Source of the DNA: Archangium gephyra
GTDB taxonomy: Bacteria; Myxococcota; Myxococcia; Myxococcales; Myxococcaceae
Assembly: GCA_003243425.1 (NCBI GenBank)
Contig: QFQP01000002.1
Coordinates: 1-64,000, forward strand
Direction: 5' to 3'
DNA length: 64,000 nt
Position 1 is the first letter of the stretch. Every line of letters begins with the position of its first letter. Of the stretch, positions 28,154 through 35,694 are shown piece by piece. The translations under genes were made by a program, and so were the position numbers. Under the pieces are notes generated by a model. The model saw nothing but the letters and a program-made list of their open reading frames with translations. It was not told the origin of the DNA and did no database searches.

Positions 28154-29188
28154 TCAGAAAAGGTCGCCTTGCGGGTCGCGCCGAGGCGCCACTTTGCCGA
28201 AGTACTCGTAGGCGTGGAGCGTTGCCATTCGTCCACGCGGCGTCCGGTGAAGAAAGCCCTCCTGGAGGAGATACGGTTCGTACACGTCTTCGATGGTGTC
28301 GCGTTCTTCGCCGACGGCCGCGGCGATGGTCTCGACGCCCACCGGGCCGCCGCCGAACTTCTCGATGATGGTCAGCAGAATTCTGCGGTCCATGTGATCG
28401 AGCCCGCTGGCGTCAATGTCGAGCCGCTTGAGGGCGCTGTCGGCCAGCCCGCGCGTCACCACGCCCTGCCCTTCGACTTCGGCGAAGTCGCGCAGACGCC
28501 GCAACAGTCGATTGGCGATGCGCGGCGTGCCGCGGGCGCGTGACGAGATCTCCTCGGCGCCTTCCTTCTGCAGTTGCACGCCGAGAATCCGCGCAGAGCG
28601 CGTGACGATCTTCTGCAGGTCCATCGGCGTGTAGAACTCGAGGCGCTCCTGAATCTGAAAACGGTCGCGCAGCGGTGACGTGAGCAGGCCGGTTCGCGTC
28701 GTGGCGCCGATGAGCGTGAACGGCGGCAGGTCGATCTTCATGGCGCGCGCCGCCGGGCCCGAGTCGATGGTCACGTCGAGCCGGAAGTCCTCCATGGCGG
28801 GGTAGAGATATTCCTCCACCGCGGCCGAGAGCCGGTGGATCTCGTCGATGAACAGGACGTCACGCGGCGACAGATTGGTGAGGAAGCCGGCGAGGTCGCC
28901 CTTCTTCTCGAGCGCGGGGCCACTCGTCACATGCAGGTTCGCGCCGAGCTCGGTGGCGATGATGTGCGCCAGCGAGGTCTTGCCGAGGCCCGGAGGGCCA
29001 CTGAACAAGCAGTGATCGAGCGCTTCACCACGCGCCTGCGCGGCCTTCACGTACACCTTGAGCTTCTCGACGACGCGGCCCTGGCCCACGTACTCGTCGA
29101 AGCGTTGCGGCCGCAGACTCGCTTCGAGTCGCTGCTCGTCGGTGGCCACGGAGGGATCCAGCGGACTGTCTTCGGTTCTCCGTGTCAT
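28154..29188 (-). CDS. ruvB: Holliday junction branch migration helicase RuvB
   Basis: The 344-residue AAA+ motor shows Walker A GPPGLGKTS (64-72), DEIHRL (115-120), sensor TRTGLLTSPLRDRF and the C-terminal winged-helix region RTPRGRMATLHAYEYFG. It drives branch migration with RuvA. I chose ATG 29188 because a second partial copy shares exactly this start. Its start codon is only 19 bases from the divergent lipoprotein start, so each promoter must lie in the other gene or transcripts are leaderless. ruvA and ruvC are not adjacent. Confidence 0.95.
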   Translation of the reverse strand: MTRRTEDSPLDPSVATDEQRLEASLRPQRFDEYVGQGRVVEKLKVYVKAAQARGEALDHCLFSGPPGLGKTSLAHIIATELGANLHVTSGPALEKKGDLAGFLTNLSPRDVLFIDEIHRLSAAVEEYLYPAMEDFRLDVTIDSGPAARAMKIDLPPFTLIGATTRTGLLTSPLRDRFQIQERLEFYTPMDLQKIVTRSARILGVQLQKEGAEEISSRARGTPRIANRLLRRLRDFAEVEGQGVVTRGLADSALKRLDIDASGLDHMDRRILLTIIEKFGGGPVGVETIAAAVGEERDTIEDVYEPYLLQEGFLHRTPRGRMATLHAYEYFGKVAPRRDPQGDLF

Positions 29189-29207
29189 TGGCGCGCGAGC
29201 TTGTACC

Positions 29208-30254
29208 ATGCCGCGCATGCGAACCTGGTTGTGCTGTGTGGCGTTGCTCACGAGCGGCTGCATCGTTCCGCGCTCGATGATCCTCGGACAGATGGCGGCG
29301 CCGGTCGGTCGTGGCGCAGCCGACGCGACGGTCTTCGCCGGCGTGCAGTACGCGGAGCAGACCAACCCCCGCTACGAAGCGCGCAACGACATCGGCGACC
29401 CCATCACCACTGAAGAGAAGTCGACGGCGTTCAGCGCGCCGAACTTCGAGGCCAACATTCAGTACGGCTTCAACGAGAACGTCGCGCTCAACGTGCACGG
29501 CTCTTCGGCCGGCGTGCAGCCCGGCGTGAAGTGGACGGTGAACCGCTCGAAGGTCGCCCACTTCGCGCTCATGCCGCAGGTGGCCTTCGGCTACGCGTCG
29601 ACCGGCACCGGCACCAACGTCTATGGCAACGACGGCGTGCAGATGGCCGGCCAGCCCACCACGCGCACCAGCTTCACCTTCCTCGGCGGTCTGCGCGCGT
29701 TCGCGTCGCACAACAGCGGCTTCTACGGAGGCGTCGGCTACGACTTCATCTTCAACCGCAACTTCAGCAAGACCCGACTGGGCACGGGCAACGCCAGCAA
29801 CGAGCAGGACACGATCTTCTCGACCACCGGCCACCAGATCAGCGTCAACATCGGCTTCGACGTGGCGATCGGCTTCATTCACATTCGCCCCGAGATCGCC
29901 GTCGCCTTCTACCCGGGCATCGCCCAGAACCGGACCATCAACACCGCGGGCTCCGAGCCGGTGTCGGCGTCGTCGACCGGTGGTTTCGGGTGGGCGATCT
30001 TCCCCGGCTTCTCGATCGGCGTGCAGTCGCCACGGCGTGAGCTGACGGAGGCCGAAGAAGACGAAGAGAAGGAGCGCGCCAACGAAGAGCGCAAGAAGAA
30101 GAAGCGCCGCGGCGTCGTCGACGAAGAGAAGGACGACGAGGATGACGACGAAGACGATCGCCCCGCCCCCAAGAAGACGAAGAGCCGATCGTCGGACGAC
30201 GACGAAGACGCTCCGAAGAAGAACTCCCGCAAGCAGGTCGAGTGGGACGACTGA
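29208..30254 (+). CDS. Outer-membrane-type lipoprotein with charged C-terminal tail, copy 1
   Basis: The signal peptide ends in LLTSGC, a lipobox, whether translation starts at 29208 or 29217. Residues 20-285 are beta-rich with alternating hydrophobic strands (TVFAGVQYAEQTNPRYEA, FALMPQVAFGYAS, FYGGVGYDFIFNRNF, FIHIRPEIAVAFYPGI), suggesting an outer-membrane barrel-like domain. The last 60 residues are an acidic/basic tract (DEEKERANEERKKKKRRG, then DDEDDDEDD). The family is unknown to me. It is followed after 6 bases by a DUF2505 gene. A frameshifted second copy lies at 32153-33198. Confidence 0.75.
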   Translation: MPRMRTWLCCVALLTSGCIVPRSMILGQMAAPVGRGAADATVFAGVQYAEQTNPRYEARNDIGDPITTEEKSTAFSAPNFEANIQYGFNENVALNVHGSSAGVQPGVKWTVNRSKVAHFALMPQVAFGYASTGTGTNVYGNDGVQMAGQPTTRTSFTFLGGLRAFASHNSGFYGGVGYDFIFNRNFSKTRLGTGNASNEQDTIFSTTGHQISVNIGFDVAIGFIHIRPEIAVAFYPGIAQNRTINTAGSEPVSASSTGGFGWAIFPGFSIGVQSPRRELTEAEEDEEKERANEERKKKKRRGVVDEEKDDEDDDEDDRPAPKKTKSRSSDDDEDAPKKNSRKQVEWDD

Positions 30255-30260
30255 GGCACC

Positions 30261-30782
30261 ATGAAACTCGACGTCAGCACCACCCTGCCCTTCTCACGTG
30301 ACCAGGTCTTCGCGGCGTACCGCGATCACATGGCCGACATGGTTCCCTACCTTCAGAACGTGCGCGCGATCACCGTGAAGTCGCGAATCGACGAAGGCGA
30401 GGTTGTCAAGCTGGTGAATCACTGGAAAGGCGGCGGCGAGATTCCGGCGGTGGTTCGCAAGTTCCTCTCGGCCGAGCTGCTCGAGTGGGACGACATTGCC
30501 ACGTGGAATTCGTCGAAGTTCACCTGCGAGTGGCAGACCGTGGTGCCCGCGTTCAAGGAAGCCGTCGACGCGCGCGGCGTGACGACCTTCGTGGCGCAGG
30601 GCAATTCGTGCGTCGTCACCATCTCAGGTGAATTGAAGATCGACGCCGGCAAGGTGAAAGGCGTGCCGCGGTTGCTTTCGGGAACCGTCAGCCCGGCGAT
30701 CGAGGCGTTCCTCGTCGGCTCGATCAAACCGAACATGACCGCGCAGGCGAAAGGCGTGGAGAAGTTCCTCTCGCAGCGCTGA
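30261..30782 (+). CDS. DUF2505-family (SRPBCC-like) protein, copy 1
   Basis: The 173-residue product starts LDVSTTLPFSRDQVFAAYRD, a pattern of the START/SRPBCC-like DUF2505 family, whose fold binds hydrophobic ligands. It has no signal peptide, so it is cytoplasmic. It is likely cotranscribed with the lipoprotein 6 bases upstream. Its paralogue at 33200 has the same length and keeps the same neighbour, so the pair is a functional unit. Its stop is directly adjacent to the stop of the convergent membrane-protein gene. Confidence 0.8.
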   Translation: MKLDVSTTLPFSRDQVFAAYRDHMADMVPYLQNVRAITVKSRIDEGEVVKLVNHWKGGGEIPAVVRKFLSAELLEWDDIATWNSSKFTCEWQTVVPAFKEAVDARGVTTFVAQGNSCVVTISGELKIDAGKVKGVPRLLSGTVSPAIEAFLVGSIKPNMTAQAKGVEKFLSQR

Positions 30783-31481
30783 TCAGAACGACATCGTGAG
30801 CCCCAGCCCCGGGCCGCCTGCGGCCGGTGAGAGCATGAAGCTCACGGGGCTCTCTTTGCCGCGGTAAGCGTCGCGGCCGTGAACGAGCCCGAGCGGAATC
30901 GTGAACAGCATCGCTTCACCGATGGCGATGCCGACCAGGCCGTTCACCACCGCGTTGGTCCACAGCTTGTGGATGAAGCCGATGGCCATGCCGACGCCCA
31001 CGTTGAAGGCCACGTTGAGCACGTGCATGTACCAGGCGCGCCCGGCGAGCTCCTGATCGGCCCCCTTGAAGAGCATGCGTTCGCCTTCGGCGATGAGCTC
31101 GCAGGTGTTCTCGGGGTTGGCGTTCGCTGCTTTGCGAGCGAACTCGTCGCCGCCGTAGACCACGTCGAGTGGGTTGAAGAGCACCGACGCCACGCCGACC
31201 GCCGACGCTCCGGCCCCCCAGTACATCGCGGGGCGATCTGATTCGGGCAACGTGGCAGCGAGCGCGAGCTGACCGATAACCGCGGCCGACAAGCCACCGC
31301 CGAAGAGCCCGATGCGAGTACGCGCCCAGTGCCCATCGTGCTGCAGCTTCTTCACCAGGAACGCCAGGCGGGCCGCGTCGTCTTGACCGCCGACCGAGCC
31401 CGACTTCACGCCTTCGGGCCGCGGGCACTCCGCTGCAGCGATGAACGAAAAGAGAAGCGCTGCCACGCCGAGAACTCGCAT
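30783..31481 (-). CDS. Exported or membrane protein of a local paralogue family, 232 aa
   Basis: A signal peptide (LGVAALLFSFIAAAECPRPE) is followed by a conserved ECPRPEGVKSGSV segment, several hydrophobic stretches (AAVIGQLALAATL, MYWGAGASAVGVASVLFN, VVNGLVGIAIGEAMLF) and a Gly-rich end. A full paralogue lies at 44153-44851 and a 3' remnant at 31524-31676. All three share the CPRPEGVK region (where present) and the IGEAxxFTxPxGL motif. The role is unknown. It is convergent with the DUF2505 gene with no gap. Confidence 0.7.
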   Translation of the reverse strand: MRVLGVAALLFSFIAAAECPRPEGVKSGSVGGQDDAARLAFLVKKLQHDGHWARTRIGLFGGGLSAAVIGQLALAATLPESDRPAMYWGAGASAVGVASVLFNPLDVVYGGDEFARKAANANPENTCELIAEGERMLFKGADQELAGRAWYMHVLNVAFNVGVGMAIGFIHKLWTNAVVNGLVGIAIGEAMLFTIPLGLVHGRDAYRGKESPVSFMLSPAAGGPGLGLTMSF

Positions 31482-31523
31482 GAGCGCCACACTGATGACG
31501 TGCCCTCGGAATTCCAAACGACT

Positions 31524-31676
31524 TCAGAAGCCAACGAGAACTCCAAGGCCGGGGCCCGCGGTCGGCACGAGATTGAACGTCACCAGCGGCTTGCTGCGAT
31601 TGGCGCGGTACTCGTCGAGCGCGCTGATGAGGCCCGTCGGTGACGTGAAGAGCGTCGCTTCGCCGATCGCGGTGGC
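31524..31676 (-). pseudogene. 3' remnant of a third member of the 232-aa membrane-protein family
   Basis: Reading the minus strand to the TGA at 31524 gives AIGEATLFTSPTGL, then EYRANRSKPLVTFNLVP and TAGPGLGVLVGF. These residues match the C-terminus of the paralogue at 44153 (AIGEATIFTSPNGL, then VVTFRVVP and AAGPGVGVLLTF) more closely than the neighbour at 30783. Upstream of the conserved Ala-Thr-Ala-Ile the homology stops and ruvB sequence begins. It is a broken gene end left by a rearrangement. Confidence 0.85.
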
Positions 31677-32134
31677 TCGATCTTCATCGCGCGCGCCGCG
31701 GGGCCGGAGTCAATGGTGACGTCCAACCGGAAGTCTTCCATCGCCGGGTAGAGGTACTCCTCGACGGCGGCCGACAGCCGGTGGATCTCGTCGATGAAGA
31801 GCACGTCGCGCGGCGAGAGGTTGGTGAGGAAGCCCGCGAGGTCGCCCTTCTTTTCGAGGGCCGGGCCCGACGTCACGTGCAGGTTCGCGCCGAGCTCGGT
31901 GGCGATGATGTGCGCGAGCGAGGTCTTGCCGAGGCCCGGTGGGCCGCTGAACAGACAGTGGTCGAGCGCCTCGCCACGCGCCTGCGCAGCCGTCACGTAG
32001 ACCTTCAGCTTCTCGACGACGCGGCCCTGCCCCACGTACTCATCGAAGCGCTGCGGCCGGAGGCTCGCTTCGAGGCGCTGCTCGTCGGTGGCCACGGAGG
32101 GATCCAGCGGACTGTCTTCGGTTCTCCGTGTCAT
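31677..32134 (-). pseudogene. ruvB: Truncated ruvB copy (first 153 codons)
   Basis: From ATG 32134 the frame encodes RuvB residues 1-152 with a single amino-acid difference from the intact gene (Lys48 to Thr), including Walker A and DEIH. After AMKI the match ends, and the frame runs through the membrane-protein remnant to a stop at 31580, giving 30 unrelated residues. It cannot be an active helicase. The nucleotide sequence differs from the intact gene at many synonymous sites, so it was not copied recently in place. Confidence 0.9.
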
Positions 32135-32152
32135 TGGGCGCGAGCTTGTACC

Positions 32153-33198
32153 ATGCCGCGCATGCGAACCTGGCTGTGCTGTGTGGTGCTGCTGACCAGC
32201 GGCTGCATCGTTCCTCGATCGATGGTGCTGGGTCAGATGGCAGCGCCCGTGGGCCGCGGCGCCGCTGACGTCACGGTGCACACCGGCATCCAGTACGCCG
32301 AGCAGACCAACCCGCGCTTCGAAGGCGTCAACGACATCGGCGACCCCATCTCGACCGAGCAGAAATCGACGGGCTTCGTGCTGCCGTCGTTCGAAGCGAA
32401 CCTGCAGTACGGCTTCGATGAGAACGTCGCGCTCAACGTGCACGGCTCGTCGGCCGGCATTCAGCCCGGCCTCAAGTGGACGGTGAACCGCAGCAAGACG
32501 GCGCACTTCGCGCTGATGCCGCAGGTGGCCTTCGGCTACGCGTCGAACGGATCGCCACCAATGTGTACGGCAACGACGGCGTGCAGCAACCCGGCGCGTG
32601 CAGCACCGGCACCAGCTTCACGTTCCTCGGCGGCCTGCGCGCGTTCGCGTCACACAAGAGCGGCATCTACGGCGGCGTCGGCTACGACTTCTTGTTCAAC
32701 CGCAACTTCAACAAGACGCGCGTCGGCACCGGCAACGCCAGCATCGAGCAGGCCACGATTCACCAGACGACGGGCCACCAGATCAGCATCAACCTCGGCT
32801 TCGACATCGCGCTGGGCTTCATCCACATTCGCCCGGAGATCGCCGTCGCGCTGTACCCGGGCATCGGCCAGACGCGCACCGTCAACACCGCCGGCTCCGA
32901 GCCCTTCAACCAGGGCGCGACGGGCGGCTTTGGCTGGGCGATCTTCCCTGGCTTTTCCATCGGCGCGCAGACGCCTCGGCGCGAGCTGACCGAAGCAGAA
33001 GAAGAGGAAGAAGCGGCGAAGGCCAACGAAGAGCGCAAGCGCAAGAAGCGCCGTGGTCAGGTCGACGAAGAGGTCGAGGAAGACGACGACGACGATGATG
33101 ACGAGAAGCCGGCGCCCAAGAAGAAGCGCCGGTCGTCGGACGACGACGAAGACGCGCCGAAGAAGAACTCACGCAAGGAAGTGGAGTGGGAGGACTGA
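32153..33198 (+). pseudogene. Charged-tail lipoprotein, copy 2, frameshifted
   Basis: The frame from 32153 matches copy 1 (signal LLTSGC, HTGIQYAEQTNPRFEG, FALMPQVAFGYASNG) to about base 32550. It then needs a one-base shift to continue (ATNVYGNDGVQ, IYGGVGYDFLFNRNF, IHIRPEIAVALYPGIG, charged tail) to the stop at 33198. Alignment with copy 1 shows 29 instead of 30 bases between the shared TACGCGTCG and the codon for the Val of TNV, a single-base deletion near 32551-32557. Either it is a recent pseudogene or it is a sequencing error. Confidence 0.85.
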
Positions 33199-33199
33199 C

Positions 33200-33721
33200 A
33201 TGCGCCTCGACGTGACTGCGACCCTGCCCTTTCGGCGCGAACAGGTCTTCGCGGCGTACCGCGATCACATGAGCGACATGGTGCCGTACCTGCAGAACGT
33301 ACGCGCCATCACCGTCACCTCACGCACCGACGACGGCGACGTGACGAAGCTGGTGAACCGATGGAAAGGCGGCGGCGAGATCCCCGCGGTGGTGCGCAAG
33401 TTCCTCTCGGCGGACCTCATGGAATGGGACGATCTCGCGACGTGGGACGCGCGCACGTTCACCTGTGCGTGGCAGACGATCGTGCCGGCCTTCAAGGAAG
33501 CGGTCGACGCGCGTGGCACGACGACGTTCACCGAGACCGCCAGCGGCACGCTGGTCACGATTCAGGGCGAGCTGAAGGTCGACGCCGCGAAGGTCAAAGG
33601 CGTGCCGCGGCTGCTCGCGGGCACCATCGGCCCGGCCGTCGAGTCGTTCCTCGTCGGGTCGATCAAGCCGAACATGGTGGCCCAGGCGAAGGGCGCCGAG
33701 AAATTCCTACGCGCGCGCTGA
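33200..33721 (+). CDS. DUF2505-family (SRPBCC-like) protein, copy 2
   Basis: This is a 173-residue paralogue of the protein at 30261, collinear and without gaps (LDVTATLPFRREQVFAAYRD, KGGGEIPAVVRKFLSADLM, VGSIKPNMVAQAKGAEKFL). It begins at ATG 33200, one base after the lipoprotein stop. It is intact although its partner gene is frameshifted. Its last five codons overlap the 3' end of the convergent NnrS-like gene. Confidence 0.8.
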   Translation: MRLDVTATLPFRREQVFAAYRDHMSDMVPYLQNVRAITVTSRTDDGDVTKLVNRWKGGGEIPAVVRKFLSADLMEWDDLATWDARTFTCAWQTIVPAFKEAVDARGTTTFTETASGTLVTIQGELKVDAAKVKGVPRLLAGTIGPAVESFLVGSIKPNMVAQAKGAEKFLRAR

Positions 33722-34966
33722 CAGCGGCCGGAGCGAGCCCAGCAACGCCGTCGAGAGCGCTGCGATGGCCAGCAACGCGACGCCGCCTGACGACGCGGCC
33801 ACCGAGAGCCCGGCGCGCGTCGGCAGCAGCTCGACCAGGCGAAGCGCGACCGCGACGATGAGGCCCAGCACGCCCACGTCGTAGATACGAGGCCAGCGCA
33901 GCGGTCGCCCGCGGAAGCCGGGCACCATGCGGCCCGCGAAGCCGAACAACATCAACGTCACCACGCCCAGCGTCCACACATGGCGAGCCGCGTCGCGCAA
34001 CAACGCCGGCGCCCAGACGCCCAGCGCACCCGCCGCCGCCCAGCTCTCGAGGCCGGCGAACACGGCCATGAAGATGAAGCTCGCCTGAATCGCGCGGGGA
34101 CGCAGCGTGCCGTCGCTCACGCGCCACGACAGCCACGGCCGCAGCGTCAACAGCACCAGCGCGCACGCCACCGCCTGCGCAAAGCAGCCCAACGCGACGA
34201 ACCAGCGCGACGCGACCCACGGCGCCACCACACCCACCAACGCCGCCACCTGCCAGGCGATGAAGAGGCGACGCAGGGCGCGCTCTTTCGGGTGCGGCAG
34301 CTGCAGTGTGCACAGCCCGGCGCGCAGGAAGACGCCGATCAGCCACGAGCCCGCGCCACCGAACAGCGCCGCAGCCCACACCGCGTCCAGCGGCACCTGC
34401 CCCGACCGGAGCTGGGACGCCAGCCAGCACGCCGCCGCGACGGCCCACCACGCGGCGCCCACCACGAGGAACCGGTGCAGCGACTGCTTCTCGGTCGCGC
34501 CGAGCACCCACAGCTGGCCCAGCCAGAGCGCCCACGCCGCGAGCGCACCCGCCAACACTGCAGCGCCACCGGCTGCCAACGCGTCGCTCCATGGCAGCAG
34601 CGCGCCGAGCTGGCCCGCCACGGTGGTGATCACGCCCACCATCGACGCGATCGCCAGCCCGCGGGTGAAGGCCGGTCGCGGCAGCGGCCCGCCGAAGAAG
34701 CGCGGCGCCAGGTGCAGCGAGATGCCGACGATGAAGAGGCCCACGAAGCCGAACACCTGCGCCACCGCGTGCGCGCGATGGTGGGCCGTCGGCACGGCTT
34801 CCATCGCGGCGCGCAGGTGCCAGAGATCGATGGCGCCGACGACGCTGCCCACCGAGAGCGCGCAGCCCAGCGCAAAGACGACGAAAGGTGGCCACGGCGC
34901 CGAGCCCACCGCAGGCGTCGCCACGCGGCGGACGAACACGCCGTGGGCCAGCGGCGTCGGCGTCAC
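33707..34966 (-). CDS. NnrS-like multi-pass membrane protein
   Basis: This is a 419-residue, very hydrophobic protein with about 12 predicted helices. Conserved His/Arg positions resemble NnrS and haem-copper-oxidase-related proteins (HHRAHAVAQVFGFVGLF, SLHLAPRFFG, RHVWTLGVVTLMLFGFAGRM, VPGFRGRPLRWPR). NnrS is a haem- and copper-containing membrane protein tied to nitric oxide stress. A second, clearer NnrS is at 42929. The GTG start at 34966 overlaps the stop of the upstream nos membrane protein gene. The last codons overlap the DUF2505 gene, marking the left border of the island. Confidence 0.7.
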   Translation of the reverse strand: MTPTPLAHGVFVRRVATPAVGSAPWPPFVVFALGCALSVGSVVGAIDLWHLRAAMEAVPTAHHRAHAVAQVFGFVGLFIVGISLHLAPRFFGGPLPRPAFTRGLAIASMVGVITTVAGQLGALLPWSDALAAGGAAVLAGALAAWALWLGQLWVLGATEKQSLHRFLVVGAAWWAVAAACWLASQLRSGQVPLDAVWAAALFGGAGSWLIGVFLRAGLCTLQLPHPKERALRRLFIAWQVAALVGVVAPWVASRWFVALGCFAQAVACALVLLTLRPWLSWRVSDGTLRPRAIQASFIFMAVFAGLESWAAAGALGVWAPALLRDAARHVWTLGVVTLMLFGFAGRMVPGFRGRPLRWPRIYDVGVLGLIVAVALRLVELLPTRAGLSVAASSGGVALLAIAALSTALLGSLRPLSARA

Positions 34967-35610
34967 CGCACGTCTCCCATCGCCACCGCCGCGCGCCGCC
35001 CCGCGACCAGATGCACGAGCAACACCACCACCGTGCCGATGGCGAACACGCCCAGCAGGTACGAGCCCGCCGACGGGAAGCTGTGCGTGGTGAAGTTGGC
35101 GATCTGCTTGCTGCCGAGCACCGCCGGCATGAAGCCGGGCACCTTGACCGGCGCGTCGGGCTTCAGGTGATGGCCGAAGATGTAGAGCGTGTACACGAAG
35201 CGCCCGAACGCGAAGACGCTCACGTAGGTCGTCATCACCACGAGGTCGACCAGCGCGCTGACGTTGCCGATGGCCGCCACCCGCAACGCGAAGACCATCA
35301 ACGCCCCGAGCGCGAACGGCAGCCAGTCGAGGTCGCTCATCGCTTCACGATCGAGCGTGCGCATGCCGATGTAGTGGTTGAGGGTGTTGATCTCCTGCAG
35401 GTGCTGGCCGTCGTTCCCGCCTTCGACGGTGTACGCGTAGATGTCCATGTAGAGGCCGGCCGGGTACTGCGGCGCTTCCATCGAGATGCGCCATAGCGGC
35501 CGCGTGAAGGACAACACCAGCGGCACCACCAGCAGCGCCAACACCACGCGAGACCAGGGTCGCAGCGGCTGCTGCAGGAACGCGTAGAACCGATTCACGT
35601 ACAGTCGCAT
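34963..35610 (-). CDS. nos-cluster membrane protein, 215 aa
   Basis: Four to five membrane helices are visible (WSRVVLALLVVPLVLSF, LPFALGALMVFALRVAAI, LVDLVVMTTYVSVFAFGRF, SYLLGVFAIGTVVVLLVHLV). A soluble loop carries QEINTLNHYIGMRTLD, rich in conserved polar residues. Proteins of this kind occur in clade II nos loci; NosB is a candidate identity, but I cannot confirm it. I chose ATG 35610; the longer frame crosses the operator. It is divergent from the sigma54 activator and cotranscribed with the NnrS-like gene. Confidence 0.6.
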   Translation of the reverse strand: MRLYVNRFYAFLQQPLRPWSRVVLALLVVPLVLSFTRPLWRISMEAPQYPAGLYMDIYAYTVEGGNDGQHLQEINTLNHYIGMRTLDREAMSDLDWLPFALGALMVFALRVAAIGNVSALVDLVVMTTYVSVFAFGRFVYTLYIFGHHLKPDAPVKVPGFMPAVLGSKQIANFTTHSFPSAGSYLLGVFAIGTVVVLLVHLVAGRRAAVAMGDVR

Positions 35611-35622
35611 GCGCTGCGCTAC

Positions 35623-35638
35623 TGCATCGCGCGCGCCA
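35623..35638 (-). promoter_or_regulatory. Possible sigma54 promoter for the minus-strand nos genes
   Basis: On the minus strand TGGCGCG-CGCG-ATGCA has GG and GC separated by ten bases, as sigma54 requires, with two mismatches to TGGCACG-N4-TTGCA. It sits 29 bases from the shared palindrome. The start codon at 35610 is so close that the transcript would be nearly leaderless, which lowers confidence. Confidence 0.35.
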
Positions 35639-35666
35639 GACGCTTGCCGTTGGCCCGCGACGTGGC

Positions 35667-35694
35667 CATGTTTCATCTCGAAACATGGAGAAAC
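35667..35694. promoter_or_regulatory. Palindromic operator (GTTTC-N5-GAAAC) at the regulator start
   Basis: CATGTTTC (35667-35674), five bases, and GAAACATG (35680-35687) form a perfect 8-bp inverted repeat. A further GAAAC half-site follows at 35690-35694, one helical turn on. It lies between the divergent membrane-protein gene and the sigma54 activator and covers the activator's start codon. The same palindrome occurs before nosZ and, imperfectly, before nnrS, so it is probably the activator's upstream binding site, also used for autoregulation. Confidence 0.7.

Larger units (their letters stand above)
28731..30782. repeat. Direct repeat unit, copy 1 (ruvB 5' part, lipoprotein, DUF2505)
   Basis: This block is homologous over its whole length to 31677-33721 in the same orientation. 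It contains ruvB from codon 153 back to its start, the divergent charged-tail lipoprotein and the DUF2505 gene. All genes are intact in this copy. Near the shared start region (29130-29228) the copies are identical apart from a one-base length difference. Confidence 0.9.
31677..33721. repeat. Direct repeat unit, copy 2 (degraded)
   Basis: The second copy of the 2.05-kb unit at 28731-30782. Its left edge, about 31676, is an abrupt junction inside ruvB. Its right edge coincides with the stop of the second DUF2505 gene, where the nitrous oxide island begins. In this copy ruvB is truncated and the lipoprotein gene is frameshifted, but the DUF2505 gene is intact. Confidence 0.9.

Noticed and set aside
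31677..32134. Second ruvB considered as a functional gene
   Set aside because: It ends after residue 152 and lacks the sensor and winged-helix parts, so it cannot form an active motor.
33980..35170. Plus-strand 396-codon frame opposite the NnrS-like gene
   Set aside because: Arg/His/Gln-rich low-complexity translation without domains, antisense to a membrane-protein gene.
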